Source of the DNA: Saliniradius amylolyticus
Lineage (GTDB): Bacteria; Pseudomonadota; Gammaproteobacteria; Enterobacterales; Alteromonadaceae
NCBI RefSeq assembly: GCF_003143555.1
Contig: NZ_CP029347.1
Location: 744,001-808,000 of the forward strand
Direction: 5' to 3'
DNA: 64,000 bases
Both the position numbers and the translations under genes were made by a program. This document shows, in pieces, positions 18,215 to 27,325 of the stretch. Every line of letters starts with the position of its first letter. Within the stretch, counting starts at the first letter, position 1. The notes under the pieces were generated by a model. It was not told the DNA's origin, made no database searches, and saw only the letters and a list, made by a program, of their open reading frames with translations.

Positions 18215-19015
18215 ATGATGAAAAAAATAGTAGCAATAGGAACAAGCCGTATTCACTGGCCTTTAGAGTATATTAAAAAATATACACGTATAGATGTTGA
18301 TTTTCTTAATGTCGGGTACTTTCAGTCAGCTGGTCAGATATATGACCTTCTTTTTAGGAGTGAAGAAATTTCACAATCGGAAGTGATAAGGCCCCGATTT
18401 TTTAGACGGGATGCTACTCCTGAAAACCCCTTTAATGACAAGGTCTTTCATGATTCTTTGTTTATAAAGAGTGTTATTGAGAAAATTTCATCTGCTGACT
18501 ATCTATATATAGAGCTTTCGACTCTTCATGAGTTTCAATATGAAGGTATTCACATACAAGGGAACCCTAATTATTACAGGAATGTTCCTTTTTCTAAGAT
18601 ATGGAAAGATGGTTATTATAATATCTATGAACCGGAGTTAAATGTTGTTAGGTATCAACAGTCAAAAAAGTTTATTAATGATTTAGTTCAGTCCGTGTCT
18701 AAAGTATATGATTCAAAGTTGATTTTCACATCACATATATTTTCAAGCGACGCCAGCTTCGGTAGAGAAGTAATTCATAAGTCAGTTAAAGATAGTTGTG
18801 ATATGTTTGGTTTGACATTTATTGATAAAACTCCATTAGTTGACTCTTTTGGTTTTAGAGTTTCAAGTTCTGGGGAAAGAGATATCCATCATTTAAGTTG
18901 GCGGGGTACAAAGGCTGAATCGATTTTATTGAGCGAGTTGATTCTTGGTTATAAAGACAAAGATATTGAAGATAATATTAAAGAAGATGATTTTATAGAA
19001 GGATTTTTGTTATGA
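18215..19015 (+). CDS. Uncharacterised protein, possibly SGNH/GSCFA-like
   Basis: A 266-residue protein I do not firmly recognise. The N-terminal IVAIGTSRIHWPLE resembles block I of SGNH or GSCFA-type hydrolases, with Ser as possible nucleophile. Near the C-terminus DIHHLSWRGTKAES gives an Asp-x-x-His like the catalytic block V. No signal peptide or membrane helix. It is the first gene of a strongly AT-rich block and overlaps the next gene by four bases. In a polysaccharide locus it might add or remove acyl groups; this is inference. A role with no catalytic activity is equally open. Confidence 0.4.
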   Translation: MMKKIVAIGTSRIHWPLEYIKKYTRIDVDFLNVGYFQSAGQIYDLLFRSEEISQSEVIRPRFFRRDATPENPFNDKVFHDSLFIKSVIEKISSADYLYIELSTLHEFQYEGIHIQGNPNYYRNVPFSKIWKDGYYNIYEPELNVVRYQQSKKFINDLVQSVSKVYDSKLIFTSHIFSSDASFGREVIHKSVKDSCDMFGLTFIDKTPLVDSFGFRVSSSGERDIHHLSWRGTKAESILLSELILGYKDKDIEDNIKEDDFIEGFLL

Positions 19016-19671
19016 AGAAATATAATGATCCAAGGGTTTTTGTTGATCAAGGTAATAAGAAAGTAATAGTTGCTAACTTAAAGTGTGGGTATTCAACGAT
19101 AAATCAATTCTATAAAAATCAAGGAGTTAATGTGTCTCATGACTTCGAAGTTTTTACTAATCAAAATGATTTTGAGTGTGTGATTTTTGTAAGAGAACCA
19201 TGGGCCCGCTTTAAGTCTTTTTATAAAAACTGGGTGATCGATAAGCAGGTTGACGAATCCTATTCCAATATGTATCTATATAATATTTTCAAGAGAGCTT
19301 TTTCAGAAAACTTTTTTAAAAGCCTGTGCTCTTCAACAGTCGAAAAAAAAAGTAGTTCTGAGTTTTTTAATGTTTTTTTTGAGCAGTTTTCAGGTTCTTT
19401 ATCAGAAGATCGACATACTGTACGACAAGTAGATATATTGAAAGAAATCGATTGCTCTAGTGTAAGCAATCTTTGTGTTTATGATTTTAAGGATAATCAA
19501 AAATATTTGGAGAGCTTATATAATGTTTCACCTGTTATTCAAAATGAGACTGGGAGTTGTCGCCTGAATATTAAGTTGAATAAGGAAAATCAAAAGACTT
19601 TTAATTCCTTCTACAGTGACGATTTTCAACTTTATGAAAAATCAGAGAGGTTTATTGATGGAAGAACATGA
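19012..19671 (+). CDS. Sulfotransferase-family protein
   Basis: A 219-residue cytosolic protein with the two PAPS-binding signatures of carbohydrate sulfotransferases: a P-loop-like VANLKCGYSTI near residues 22-32 (5'-phosphosulfate loop) and CVIFVREPWARFKSFY near 62-77 (3'-phosphate site Arg and Ser). Closest in style to the Sulfotransfer_2/HNK-1 group. It should transfer sulfate from PAPS to a sugar of the repeat unit or to a lipid-linked precursor. Very AT-rich; overlaps its neighbours on both sides. Confidence 0.7.
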   Translation: MKKYNDPRVFVDQGNKKVIVANLKCGYSTINQFYKNQGVNVSHDFEVFTNQNDFECVIFVREPWARFKSFYKNWVIDKQVDESYSNMYLYNIFKRAFSENFFKSLCSSTVEKKSSSEFFNVFFEQFSGSLSEDRHTVRQVDILKEIDCSSVSNLCVYDFKDNQKYLESLYNVSPVIQNETGSCRLNIKLNKENQKTFNSFYSDDFQLYEKSERFIDGRT

Positions 19672-20800
19672 AGTAATACTACATATAGGTATGCCAAAGA
19701 CGGGTACGACTTCTCTACAGAATTTTTTGAGAGATAACAGGGATTCTCTAGAGCATGTTGGAGTTTACCTTCCTAAGTCAGGAACAGATTCTTCTGGAGC
19801 TTGCTGGCCCTTAGTATATGAATTAAACCGAGAATTAGGCGGTGGTTTCGTGCTGGATAACGGTGATGCATTGAGTAATGGGCATTTAGACTCCGTGAAG
19901 AATGAAATAATGTCACTCGACAGTGCTAAACGAATCGTTTTTTCTTGTGAAGACCTCTACTATTACAGTGCTGACTATATTTCCAATTTTCTTCGGCGTA
20001 TTTTTGGATATATGCCAAAAGTTAGAGTATATTTTGTAATTAGAGATCTTGTTGACTATGTGGATTCCTCTCTAAATCAAGTCGTAAAGGACTATCCTGG
20101 GCGCTGGGTTGATTTAAAAAAATCATTTAATAATGTTGTCAATGAAAAGCTAGATCTGACTTATCACTTATCTAAGTTTAGAGCGATAAAAGAAGTGGAT
20201 TCAATTTTTGTTGGATGCTACGAGGTTGTGTGTCAAGAGAAACATGGCGTTATTGCAAGTTTTCTAGATTTCATAGGTGTTGATATTCCTATAAATATTA
20301 AGTCAAGTTATAATGCAAATAGTAGAATAAAGACCTATGATGCTATTCTTATAAAGAACTTCATTAATATGCTTCCACTATCTCTTGGGGAAATAAGGAA
20401 GTACAAAAGCCTTCTTATAGAGTGGGAGAAATCTCATTTGAATGATAGAGGTGAAAAGTTATTAGATTTTATGAAATTGAATGAAAAGTTTCATCACTTT
20501 GCTTTGTCAGTTTATGATAGGTTGCGAGACGAAAAATATATTGATAAAGACACTTATACTTTATATGTTGATAACTTAAAGTCTGCTACTAAAAAAGACG
20601 ATAATGATGACAAAAAGAGAAGTTTAATTCCAGAGAGATTTTCTGATTTTTTGATATTCGTCGAGTCAAAAGAGCCTAGGTTATATTTATTATTATTGTC
20701 GTCTATTTCTGATAGTGTTTCTTCACATTTTTATAATAGTATTCTTCCCCAGGTTCGTGAAGAAAATATGGTGGGAAACCAAACCTATAGGCCGGTATGA
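19658..20800 (+). CDS. Sulfotransferase-like protein
   Basis: 380 residues from ATG 19658, which has AGAGAGG upstream and overlaps the previous gene by 14 bases. ILHIGMPKTGTTSLQNFL is a textbook 5'-PSB loop, and VRVYFVIRDLVDYVDSSLNQ (near residue 125) supplies the 3'-phosphate site. The last 120 residues are Lys- and Asp-rich and not assigned. It is the second of four sulfotransferase-type domains in this locus, probably acting at a different sugar position. Confidence 0.75.
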   Translation: MEEHEVILHIGMPKTGTTSLQNFLRDNRDSLEHVGVYLPKSGTDSSGACWPLVYELNRELGGGFVLDNGDALSNGHLDSVKNEIMSLDSAKRIVFSCEDLYYYSADYISNFLRRIFGYMPKVRVYFVIRDLVDYVDSSLNQVVKDYPGRWVDLKKSFNNVVNEKLDLTYHLSKFRAIKEVDSIFVGCYEVVCQEKHGVIASFLDFIGVDIPINIKSSYNANSRIKTYDAILIKNFINMLPLSLGEIRKYKSLLIEWEKSHLNDRGEKLLDFMKLNEKFHHFALSVYDRLRDEKYIDKDTYTLYVDNLKSATKKDDNDDKKRSLIPERFSDFLIFVESKEPRLYLLLLSSISDSVSSHFYNSILPQVREENMVGNQTYRPV

Positions 20801-22065
20801 AAATGTTAGTTTCGATTATTATTCCAGTTTATAATGTAGAAAAATACATTGACGACTGTTTGCAGAGTGTTTTAGGTCAGACGTATAGCAACTTAGAAGT
20901 GATTTGCGTTGATGACTGTGGTAATGATAACTCAGTAGCTATCTGTGAGAAATATGCATCGGAAGATAGTAGGGTAAATATTGTCAAGCATGAATTTAAT
21001 AAAGGTCTACCGGGGGCTAGGAATACTGGTTTAAAATTAGCTAAAGGCGAATATGTCTATTTTATAGACTCTGATGATATGCTCGGTAATAATGATGCAA
21101 TAGAAGCTTTGGTGAAGGAATCGGTGCATTCAGAAAGCGATATTGTAACCGGTAGGGTGTTACATTGGTATAGCGATGGTAGCACTACAGAGGATTACTT
21201 AGCTGAATGTCAAAAAAAATCATTCTCAGGCCGAAAATTTATAGATGTTCCAGAATTTTGTAGTCACGTAGTTGCTTGGCATAAATTAATTAAGAGAGAG
21301 TTTTTAGAGAAAAATAGTATATATTTTATAGAGTACTTGAAAAAACACGAAGACAATCCTTTTACAACAAAAGCCTTTTTCTATAGTGATAAGATAAGCT
21401 TTGTAAAAGATAGCCTTTTACTCTATAGGCAGCGTGGAGATTCTGATACGACTTCAATAATGTCTATAGATGACGAAGAGTATAATGCTAAATATAAGTT
21501 TCTCTGTTATAAAGAAATTTATGAGTTTCTGTCTGAATTTCCAGAGGAAAATTATACTAGGAATTTATTGTTCTATGAAGCGTCAAAAACTTTGAGCGAT
21601 CTGGTTAATTGGAAATTTAAAAATATTACACAATCATTAAGGGTTGAGTATCTAAAAGAGCTGGGGTTTTTGATTAGGAAGGTATCTGGGCAAGACTTTA
21701 ATTATATCTTTTTTGATTGTGCTGATTTCTCAAGCTTTCTTCATCGGCATGGCGTTACCGACTGTGAAAAATTCTATTTTAGAAAGCACCCCAGGCTTAA
21801 TGTTTGGCAACTCTTTAATCTGTTTTTTCTGATTTTTTATTATAGGATTTTCGATCCTGGTTTCTATATTAGATATAATCCTGAGGTCATGCAGAAAGAT
21901 AGGTCTCCTACTTTGCACTATCTGCTTTATGGATTACGTCGAGGTCTTGCTCCTAATAAATGTATAAATGATAAGCTCAATAAACTTCCCCATCGAAGTT
22001 CCTTCGAATTGAAGATAGCTGTCAAAGATTATATAACTAATAGGAAGAGTAGTAATGTTGATTAG
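20797..22065 (+). CDS. GT2 glycosyltransferase with C-terminal NPEV/HYLLYG motif
   Basis: 422 residues. The GT-A domain opens VSIIIPVYNVEKYIDDCLQSVLGQTYSNLEVICVDDC, and the metal-binding motif is YFIDSDDM. The C-terminal tail has FYIRYNPEV followed by LHYLLYGLRRGLAPN, a small module often found behind bacterial glycosyltransferase domains; the next enzyme carries a weaker copy. Predicted to extend the polysaccharide repeat unit in the cytoplasm; donor and acceptor cannot be read from sequence. ATG 20797 overlaps the upstream stop by four bases; ATG 20803 is an alternative. Confidence 0.85.
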   Translation: MKMLVSIIIPVYNVEKYIDDCLQSVLGQTYSNLEVICVDDCGNDNSVAICEKYASEDSRVNIVKHEFNKGLPGARNTGLKLAKGEYVYFIDSDDMLGNNDAIEALVKESVHSESDIVTGRVLHWYSDGSTTEDYLAECQKKSFSGRKFIDVPEFCSHVVAWHKLIKREFLEKNSIYFIEYLKKHEDNPFTTKAFFYSDKISFVKDSLLLYRQRGDSDTTSIMSIDDEEYNAKYKFLCYKEIYEFLSEFPEENYTRNLLFYEASKTLSDLVNWKFKNITQSLRVEYLKELGFLIRKVSGQDFNYIFFDCADFSSFLHRHGVTDCEKFYFRKHPRLNVWQLFNLFFLIFYYRIFDPGFYIRYNPEVMQKDRSPTLHYLLYGLRRGLAPNKCINDKLNKLPHRSSFELKIAVKDYITNRKSSNVD

Positions 22066-23365
22066 CATCGTATGTCCAGTGTTTAATGCAGCTAATTTTT
22101 TAGATGAGTTTTTGGGGTCTTTGTTAAAGCAGACCTCAAAGTCATTTGAGGTTATATTTGTTGACGACTGTTCTTCCGATGATTCTTTAAAAATATTGAG
22201 CTCGTTTCAGAGTACTGATTTCAAAGTGAAAGTGGTGCGTAATGAAAAAAATTTAGGACCAGGACCTACTAGAAATATTGGGTTGAATTATGTTAGCGGT
22301 GATTATGTTTGTTTTTTTGATCCTGATGATGTTATAGCAACTAATGCAGTAGAAGTTATTTTGAAATATGCTGAGTTTGGAGATTACGATTTATTAAGAG
22401 GGAATGGTAAGTACTTTATTCTGGATCAAAGTTCAGAAAAGTATCCGTTGCCAAATATAAAAACTATAAACAATAAATTCTGTGAAAAGGATGAAATCAA
22501 TGAAGCTCACGGTCTACCCTGGTATCATGTTGTTTTTGCTTTCAAGGTTGAGAAGTTAAAAAGAATTTGCTTGAAATATCCTGATCTGAGAGTTGGCGAA
22601 GACCCTGTTTTTTTGTTTAACGCTTTATCTCGATTGAAAAATTGTTATTTTTTTCCTGAGACGATTTATTACTATAGAACAAATCCAGATGAAGTTCGTC
22701 ATTTTAATACTATAGAAAAGCTAAAAGACTTTTGTGAACATTTAGAGGAAATGAGTCGAATAGCTCAAACGTATTCTCAAATGGATACATTTGAGAGATA
22801 TTTCCGAGATACTTTTTGGTTTGTATTTGAGAGCTATATTTTATATAACGACGAAGCTTTGTCCGAATGTACATCCTCCATTTCGAAAGTGATTAAGACT
22901 GTAAAGAACAAAGCTTCACTTGCAAATGATGAGTTTCATAGGCTCCTGGTTGACTCTCTATTGAGAGAAGACGCTGCTGCTATCAGTTTCATCAGGCATG
23001 CAAAGAGAATGCTTGATAATGAGCCTAAAAATCATAGACATGAATCTGCTTTTTCCGGCAATGATATAACGTTTTATTTAACTGTAAGCTGGATGTGCAC
23101 TAGACCTTTACGTAAGATTTCTAGATTTTACTTTTTAATAAAAGATTATATTTTCTTGAGAACTAATAGAGATCTCAATATTCATGAGTATGTTGATAGT
23201 AATCCAGATGTGAAGTCCTATTTTCTTGGGCCGTATTTACACTTTTTGATAAATGGTTCCTATGAAAAAAGAAGCTGGTCGGGCATTTCGAAATTTTATT
23301 TTAATGATAGTTTGATACCGGATTCTATTTTTTCTGGGAAAAGGCCATTGTTAAAGAGGAAATAA
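22055..23365 (+). CDS. GT2 glycosyltransferase
   Basis: 436 residues. GT-A core with ISIVCPVFNAANFLDEFLGSLL, VIFVDDCSSDDS and FFDPDDV (the Asp-x-Asp of the family becomes DPDD). A C-terminal copy of the NPDV plus LHFLINGSYEKRS tail matches the preceding enzyme, suggesting both share a docking or sugar-recognition role for this tail. Starts 11 bases inside the previous gene. AT-rich like its neighbours. Confidence 0.85.
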   Translation: MLISIVCPVFNAANFLDEFLGSLLKQTSKSFEVIFVDDCSSDDSLKILSSFQSTDFKVKVVRNEKNLGPGPTRNIGLNYVSGDYVCFFDPDDVIATNAVEVILKYAEFGDYDLLRGNGKYFILDQSSEKYPLPNIKTINNKFCEKDEINEAHGLPWYHVVFAFKVEKLKRICLKYPDLRVGEDPVFLFNALSRLKNCYFFPETIYYYRTNPDEVRHFNTIEKLKDFCEHLEEMSRIAQTYSQMDTFERYFRDTFWFVFESYILYNDEALSECTSSISKVIKTVKNKASLANDEFHRLLVDSLLREDAAAISFIRHAKRMLDNEPKNHRHESAFSGNDITFYLTVSWMCTRPLRKISRFYFLIKDYIFLRTNRDLNIHEYVDSNPDVKSYFLGPYLHFLINGSYEKRSWSGISKFYFNDSLIPDSIFSGKRPLLKRK

Positions 23366-23376
23366 TAGGTAGCTCA

Positions 23377-24282
23377 ATGTTAGTTTCGATAATAACGAGA
23401 ACTAAAGATCGACTGAAAGTCCTGGACAGGGCAAAATCTTCCGTGTTAGGACAGGACTATGAAAATATCGAATGGGTGTTGATAAATGACGGTGGAGAGG
23501 ATATTCCAAGTACTTTTTTCAGCGGCCTAGAAAGTTCACTCGCTTCTTTTGTCTATATCAATGTTCCCAAATCAATTGGTATGGAGGCGGCATCTAACAA
23601 AGCAATTAGTCGCTCTAATGGGGAATTAATACTCATTCATGATGATGATGATGATTTAAATCCTAAGGCGATCTCCGAAATGGTCACGTTTTTGGAAAAT
23701 AATTCTGTGTTGTCAGGAGTGATAACAAATTATAATTATAAGGAGGAATGTTTTAGTGACGGGGAATGGGTTACAGTTTCTGAAAGTGAAGTCAAAACCT
23801 TAAGCTCAGATTGCTTGCTGCTCATTGATATATTAAAGAATAATATATTTCCGCCTATTAGTTTTATGTTTTATAGACGTGCTTATGACACTATTAGAGG
23901 TTATGACGAACGTTTATCTGTCCTTGGTGACTGGGATTTTAATCTAAGGTTTTTATATTGCTTTAGGGTTGGTCACCTTGATAAAAATCTTGCTAATTAT
24001 TATGTCAGATCGTTAAATGATTTAAGTTCGTACTCAAACTCAGTTGTTAAAGATAGGTGTAAGCATCTTCGAAGTCATGAGGTTGTGATTAATAAATACA
24101 TTTCAGAGCCTGCATCATATGATTTTCCTGGACTGGGTGGGGCGCTGCTATTAGAATATAGAAACAAAGAACAAGTAAGCTTGCTCGCTGAAGTTTCTAA
24201 AAATAGTATTTCTGCCATCTTATCATTCCTTTCTAAGCTTTGGAGTAAAGTATATGGAAAGCGGTTCAAAAATATACGGTAA
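23377..24282 (+). CDS. GT2 glycosyltransferase
   Basis: 301 residues. Core motifs VSIITRTKDRLKVLDRAKSSVLGQDY and LIHDDDDDLNPKAI, with five consecutive Asp at the metal site, then SFMFYRRAYDTIRGYDERLSVLGDWDF as the acceptor-side region common in GT2 enzymes. No C-terminal tail. The end overlaps the methyltransferase fusion gene by 29 bases, a longer overlap than elsewhere in the block. Confidence 0.85.
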   Translation: MLVSIITRTKDRLKVLDRAKSSVLGQDYENIEWVLINDGGEDIPSTFFSGLESSLASFVYINVPKSIGMEAASNKAISRSNGELILIHDDDDDLNPKAISEMVTFLENNSVLSGVITNYNYKEECFSDGEWVTVSESEVKTLSSDCLLLIDILKNNIFPPISFMFYRRAYDTIRGYDERLSVLGDWDFNLRFLYCFRVGHLDKNLANYYVRSLNDLSSYSNSVVKDRCKHLRSHEVVINKYISEPASYDFPGLGGALLLEYRNKEQVSLLAEVSKNSISAILSFLSKLWSKVYGKRFKNIR

Positions 24283-25969
24283 AAAATTCTACCAGAACCA
24301 AAGTGGCGGAAGTTACGAAAGTGCTGTAGCTGTTCTTCAGAGGGTATTTGAGGTCCTACCTGTTAAGGTTGAGCGTGTCGTTGACTTTGGATGTGGTTTA
24401 GGAACTTGGTTAGCAGGTTGTAGGCAGTTGGGTGTTAGTCAGCTAATTGGAGTTGAAGGTGATCATGTTAAACATTTGGATAAATATATAGAGGACGAGC
24501 ACTATATCTATTGTAACTTGGAGAAAAAACGGCCTGCGTTTGAGCAAAGCTTTGACCTCGCTATTTGCCTGGAGGTTGCTGAGCACTTAACTAAACCAGC
24601 GGGTTCAGAAGTTGTAAAAGCCCTTACTCTATCATCGGACTATATATTGTTTTCCGCTGCAATACCTTACCAAGGGGGCGATGGTCATATTAATGAAACA
24701 TGGAGTACCGACTGGGTAAAACTGTTCTCTTATCACAATTATGAATGCTTTGATGTGATTAGGCCTGCAATATGGGATGATTTTACTATCGACTGGTGGT
24801 ATCGCCAGAACGTAATGTTATTTGTAAAAAATGGCTCTGCTAAATCAACTTATTTCGATGATAAAAAGTCTTTTCACTGCAAAAACCTTGTTCACCCTCA
24901 ACAGTTTTTGACCGAAGTTCATTCGGCTAGAGACCAAGTAGATAATAGCCTAGGTGAAGATTTTAATTTTTATAAATCATCGGCATGTTTTGAAGAAGGT
25001 TTAGTTTGGAAGTCTCAAGAAAATTATATTGCTCAAAAAAGTAGAGTCAGGAAGGGGCAAGCATATAACTTTGATATGCTCAAGGATTCGAGTTTACCAA
25101 TTATCTATAAGGACGACGAAGTTCCTGTTGAGGACCATGCTATTGATCAGCCTGTGTTGTTGATTGTGGGTGTTCAAAAAGCTGCTACAACTTGGCTTTT
25201 TAATTTCCTATCATCTAGGGATACCGCTTTTTATGGTCCTCCAGTGAAAGAGGTGAATTTTTTTAATAGATTGTTTTTTGCTAGAAACTCTGCGTACTCA
25301 GGGTTTTGGGCAGATAGGGTTGTGGCGGATAAGTTTAAGGGCAAGCTTAATGATATAAACAATGACAGATGGTCAAAGTATGTCTTTAATATTGTTCATA
25401 ACTCGCTTAACTTAGCTTGGTATAAGAAGGTTATGACTGAATATTCTAGAGGAAGGGTGGCTATAGACGCGACCCCAGAGTATTGTATGTTGCCATCAAA
25501 AGGAATCAATTACCTCTCGGATTCCCTTCTAAATAAAAATATTGTTTTAGTATTGCGCGATCCCGTTGAGAGAGTTATATCACAAGCTAAGGCAGCCCTA
25601 AAAGCAGCGGGTATACCTGTATCTGATGAAGATATAATTGAATTTTGTAAGAGGGATAGTGTGATAAAACGCTCTGACTACAGTGAAATATTAAATTCAT
25701 GGATGCACGAGCTAGAACAAGGGAACCTTACTATCTTACTTGCAGAAAAACTTTGGAAGTCGTACGAGGATGCCTGCGAGGAACTAAATAAGCTCTACCC
25801 CGATCACAACTTGTCAAAATGTGAGTGGGAAACTCCTTACAATGCAACTGAAAACTATGGCGTAAGTTCATTGCTCTATGATGAGGTATCACACCTTGTC
25901 GATTACCAGAGGCAGCTAAAGGCTGTAAGAGCATATCGACCCGATGTAGATGAATTTTGGGGATTATAG
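24254..25969 (+). CDS. Fusion protein: SAM methyltransferase plus sulfotransferase
   Basis: 571 residues in two modules. Residues about 1-200 form a class I methyltransferase: VVDFGCGLGTWLAG is motif I and FDLAICLEVAEHL matches the later SAM-binding region. Residues about 295-571 form a sulfotransferase: LLIVGVQKAATTWLFNFL is the 5'-PSB loop and IVLVLRDPVERVISQAKA the 3'-phosphate site. A linker of roughly 95 residues joins them. Having both activities in one chain suggests methylation and sulfation of the same sugar or in sequence. Last gene of the AT-rich block; no gene follows for 303 bases. Confidence 0.75.
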   Translation: MESGSKIYGKKFYQNQSGGSYESAVAVLQRVFEVLPVKVERVVDFGCGLGTWLAGCRQLGVSQLIGVEGDHVKHLDKYIEDEHYIYCNLEKKRPAFEQSFDLAICLEVAEHLTKPAGSEVVKALTLSSDYILFSAAIPYQGGDGHINETWSTDWVKLFSYHNYECFDVIRPAIWDDFTIDWWYRQNVMLFVKNGSAKSTYFDDKKSFHCKNLVHPQQFLTEVHSARDQVDNSLGEDFNFYKSSACFEEGLVWKSQENYIAQKSRVRKGQAYNFDMLKDSSLPIIYKDDEVPVEDHAIDQPVLLIVGVQKAATTWLFNFLSSRDTAFYGPPVKEVNFFNRLFFARNSAYSGFWADRVVADKFKGKLNDINNDRWSKYVFNIVHNSLNLAWYKKVMTEYSRGRVAIDATPEYCMLPSKGINYLSDSLLNKNIVLVLRDPVERVISQAKAALKAAGIPVSDEDIIEFCKRDSVIKRSDYSEILNSWMHELEQGNLTILLAEKLWKSYEDACEELNKLYPDHNLSKCEWETPYNATENYGVSSLLYDEVSHLVDYQRQLKAVRAYRPDVDEFWGL

Positions 25970-26272
25970 ATAGTATACACAGATAGTGTGAGTGTTTTAG
26001 CTTGATTAACGTTAAATTATTCTAGCTGAAGGTAAAGTTAACTGTTGCTTTTTGAATCAATGAGTGGTCTGTATTGTTATGTTTTTTCTTTTGCTAAGTG
26101 GGTTTGTTTGTAGTTTGGAGAGTCTTTTTAGTGGTTTTTATTAAGAATATATTGTTGATGTTAGAGTAAGTCTGTATCTTCTATTTTGCCTGTTTTAGAG
26201 AGGCTGTTCGGTTTTATCAGATTCTTGCATTAGCCAGGTTTTAGTTGTATCAAAGTAGAGTTTCCAAATTGA
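25970..26272. other. AT-rich gap without a gene
   Basis: 303 bases, very AT-rich, at the right border of the low-GC block. No open frame, tRNA, insertion-sequence end or GC-rich hairpin with a T run is seen. It may hold a promoter for the following sulfotransferase gene, but no clear -35/-10 pair stands out. Confidence 0.5.
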
Positions 26273-27238
26273 ATGTTTAATCGACTTTTCAAACGTCATT
26301 ACCCCAGTGTGTTTTTTGTGCATATTCCTAAAACAGCGGGTACCAGTTTTCGCCATGCCCTCGAGCGACAGGTTCCACTTTGGAAAGACTATGGGGAAGA
26401 GTCAAAGGTCACAAGTGACGAAGTCAGGAAGAAGGCTTATGCTGAATCTGATTTTTATACATTGAAGGATATGGTTTTTGCATCTAAGCGATCTTTGTGT
26501 GGGCATATACCAGCACGTAAATACAGTGATTTTTATCCGTCACATAAGGTGGTGACTTTTTTACGGCATCCATTCCAGCAGGTCTTATCTCACTATAATC
26601 ATAAGGTAAAGTATGATGGCTTAAATCTAAGCTTGGAAAAGTATCTTGTCAAATCATGCTATCGAAATATACAGTCCCGCTACTTAAAAGGTTTACCGCT
26701 GTCTTTATATGGTTTTATCGGCATAACGGAGCGATATGTTGAGAGTGTCGAGTACTTTAATGAGCTATACGGGAGCCAAGTAAAGGCCCTAGAGCGTAAT
26801 CAAAATCATTCTCCTTCTATTTCCAGCCAATCGGTAGGAGAAAGCCTAAAAGCCCGCTTGCTAGCGTTAAACGAGGAAGATCTCATCTGTTATGGTCAAG
26901 CAAAGGCATTGCTTGAGCAGCGCCTTAGTCACATGGAGCATCACTCGGTGAACTCTTGGGTTTATGCCTCGGTTAACATAAATAACAATAATCGCTTAGC
27001 TGGCTGTGCGTTTTATCATGGCGGTACACAGCCTGTTAGACTGGTGGTTAAGGTTGGCAATGAGGTGCTGCAAACCCTGACAGCCGATAATTACTTTACC
27101 GGATTTCCTCGCTGGTGCTTTCCCCGTCATCGCTACGTGGGCTTTCAAAGCGAGAAGCTACCTCGGACAGAAGGTGACGTTGTTTCGCTAGAGGTGAAGT
27201 CTACCGGTCAACTGTTATTCAGACTGAAAATTGAGTAG
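26273..27238 (+). CDS. Sulfotransferase family protein (Sulfotransfer_2-like)
   Basis: 321 residues. FFVHIPKTAGTSFRHAL near residues 14-30 is the canonical 5'-PSB loop of Golgi-type carbohydrate sulfotransferases, and VVTFLRHPFQQVLSHYNH near 99-116 the 3'-phosphate site. The C-terminal 90 residues look like a separate small beta domain. Base composition is closer to the flanking genes than to the AT-rich block. Fourth sulfotransferase domain of the locus. Confidence 0.8.
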   Translation: MFNRLFKRHYPSVFFVHIPKTAGTSFRHALERQVPLWKDYGEESKVTSDEVRKKAYAESDFYTLKDMVFASKRSLCGHIPARKYSDFYPSHKVVTFLRHPFQQVLSHYNHKVKYDGLNLSLEKYLVKSCYRNIQSRYLKGLPLSLYGFIGITERYVESVEYFNELYGSQVKALERNQNHSPSISSQSVGESLKARLLALNEEDLICYGQAKALLEQRLSHMEHHSVNSWVYASVNINNNNRLAGCAFYHGGTQPVRLVVKVGNEVLQTLTADNYFTGFPRWCFPRHRYVGFQSEKLPRTEGDVVSLEVKSTGQLLFRLKIE

Positions 27239-27325
27239 GAGGCTTCCACTGAGAAGTGTGACTCTGGTAGCATCCGTCTGATCTTTACTACTTTGAACTT
27301 GGAACCACCTTAATCAAAGGCGAGT

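Noticed and set aside
23640-23660. Run of GAT triplets (five Asp) resembling a microsatellite
   Set aside because: It encodes the Asp-rich metal site of a GT2 enzyme and is too short to call a variable repeat.
25970-26272. Possible mobile-element remnant at the right border of the AT-rich block
   Set aside because: No inverted terminal repeats, transposase fragment or tRNA end could be seen.
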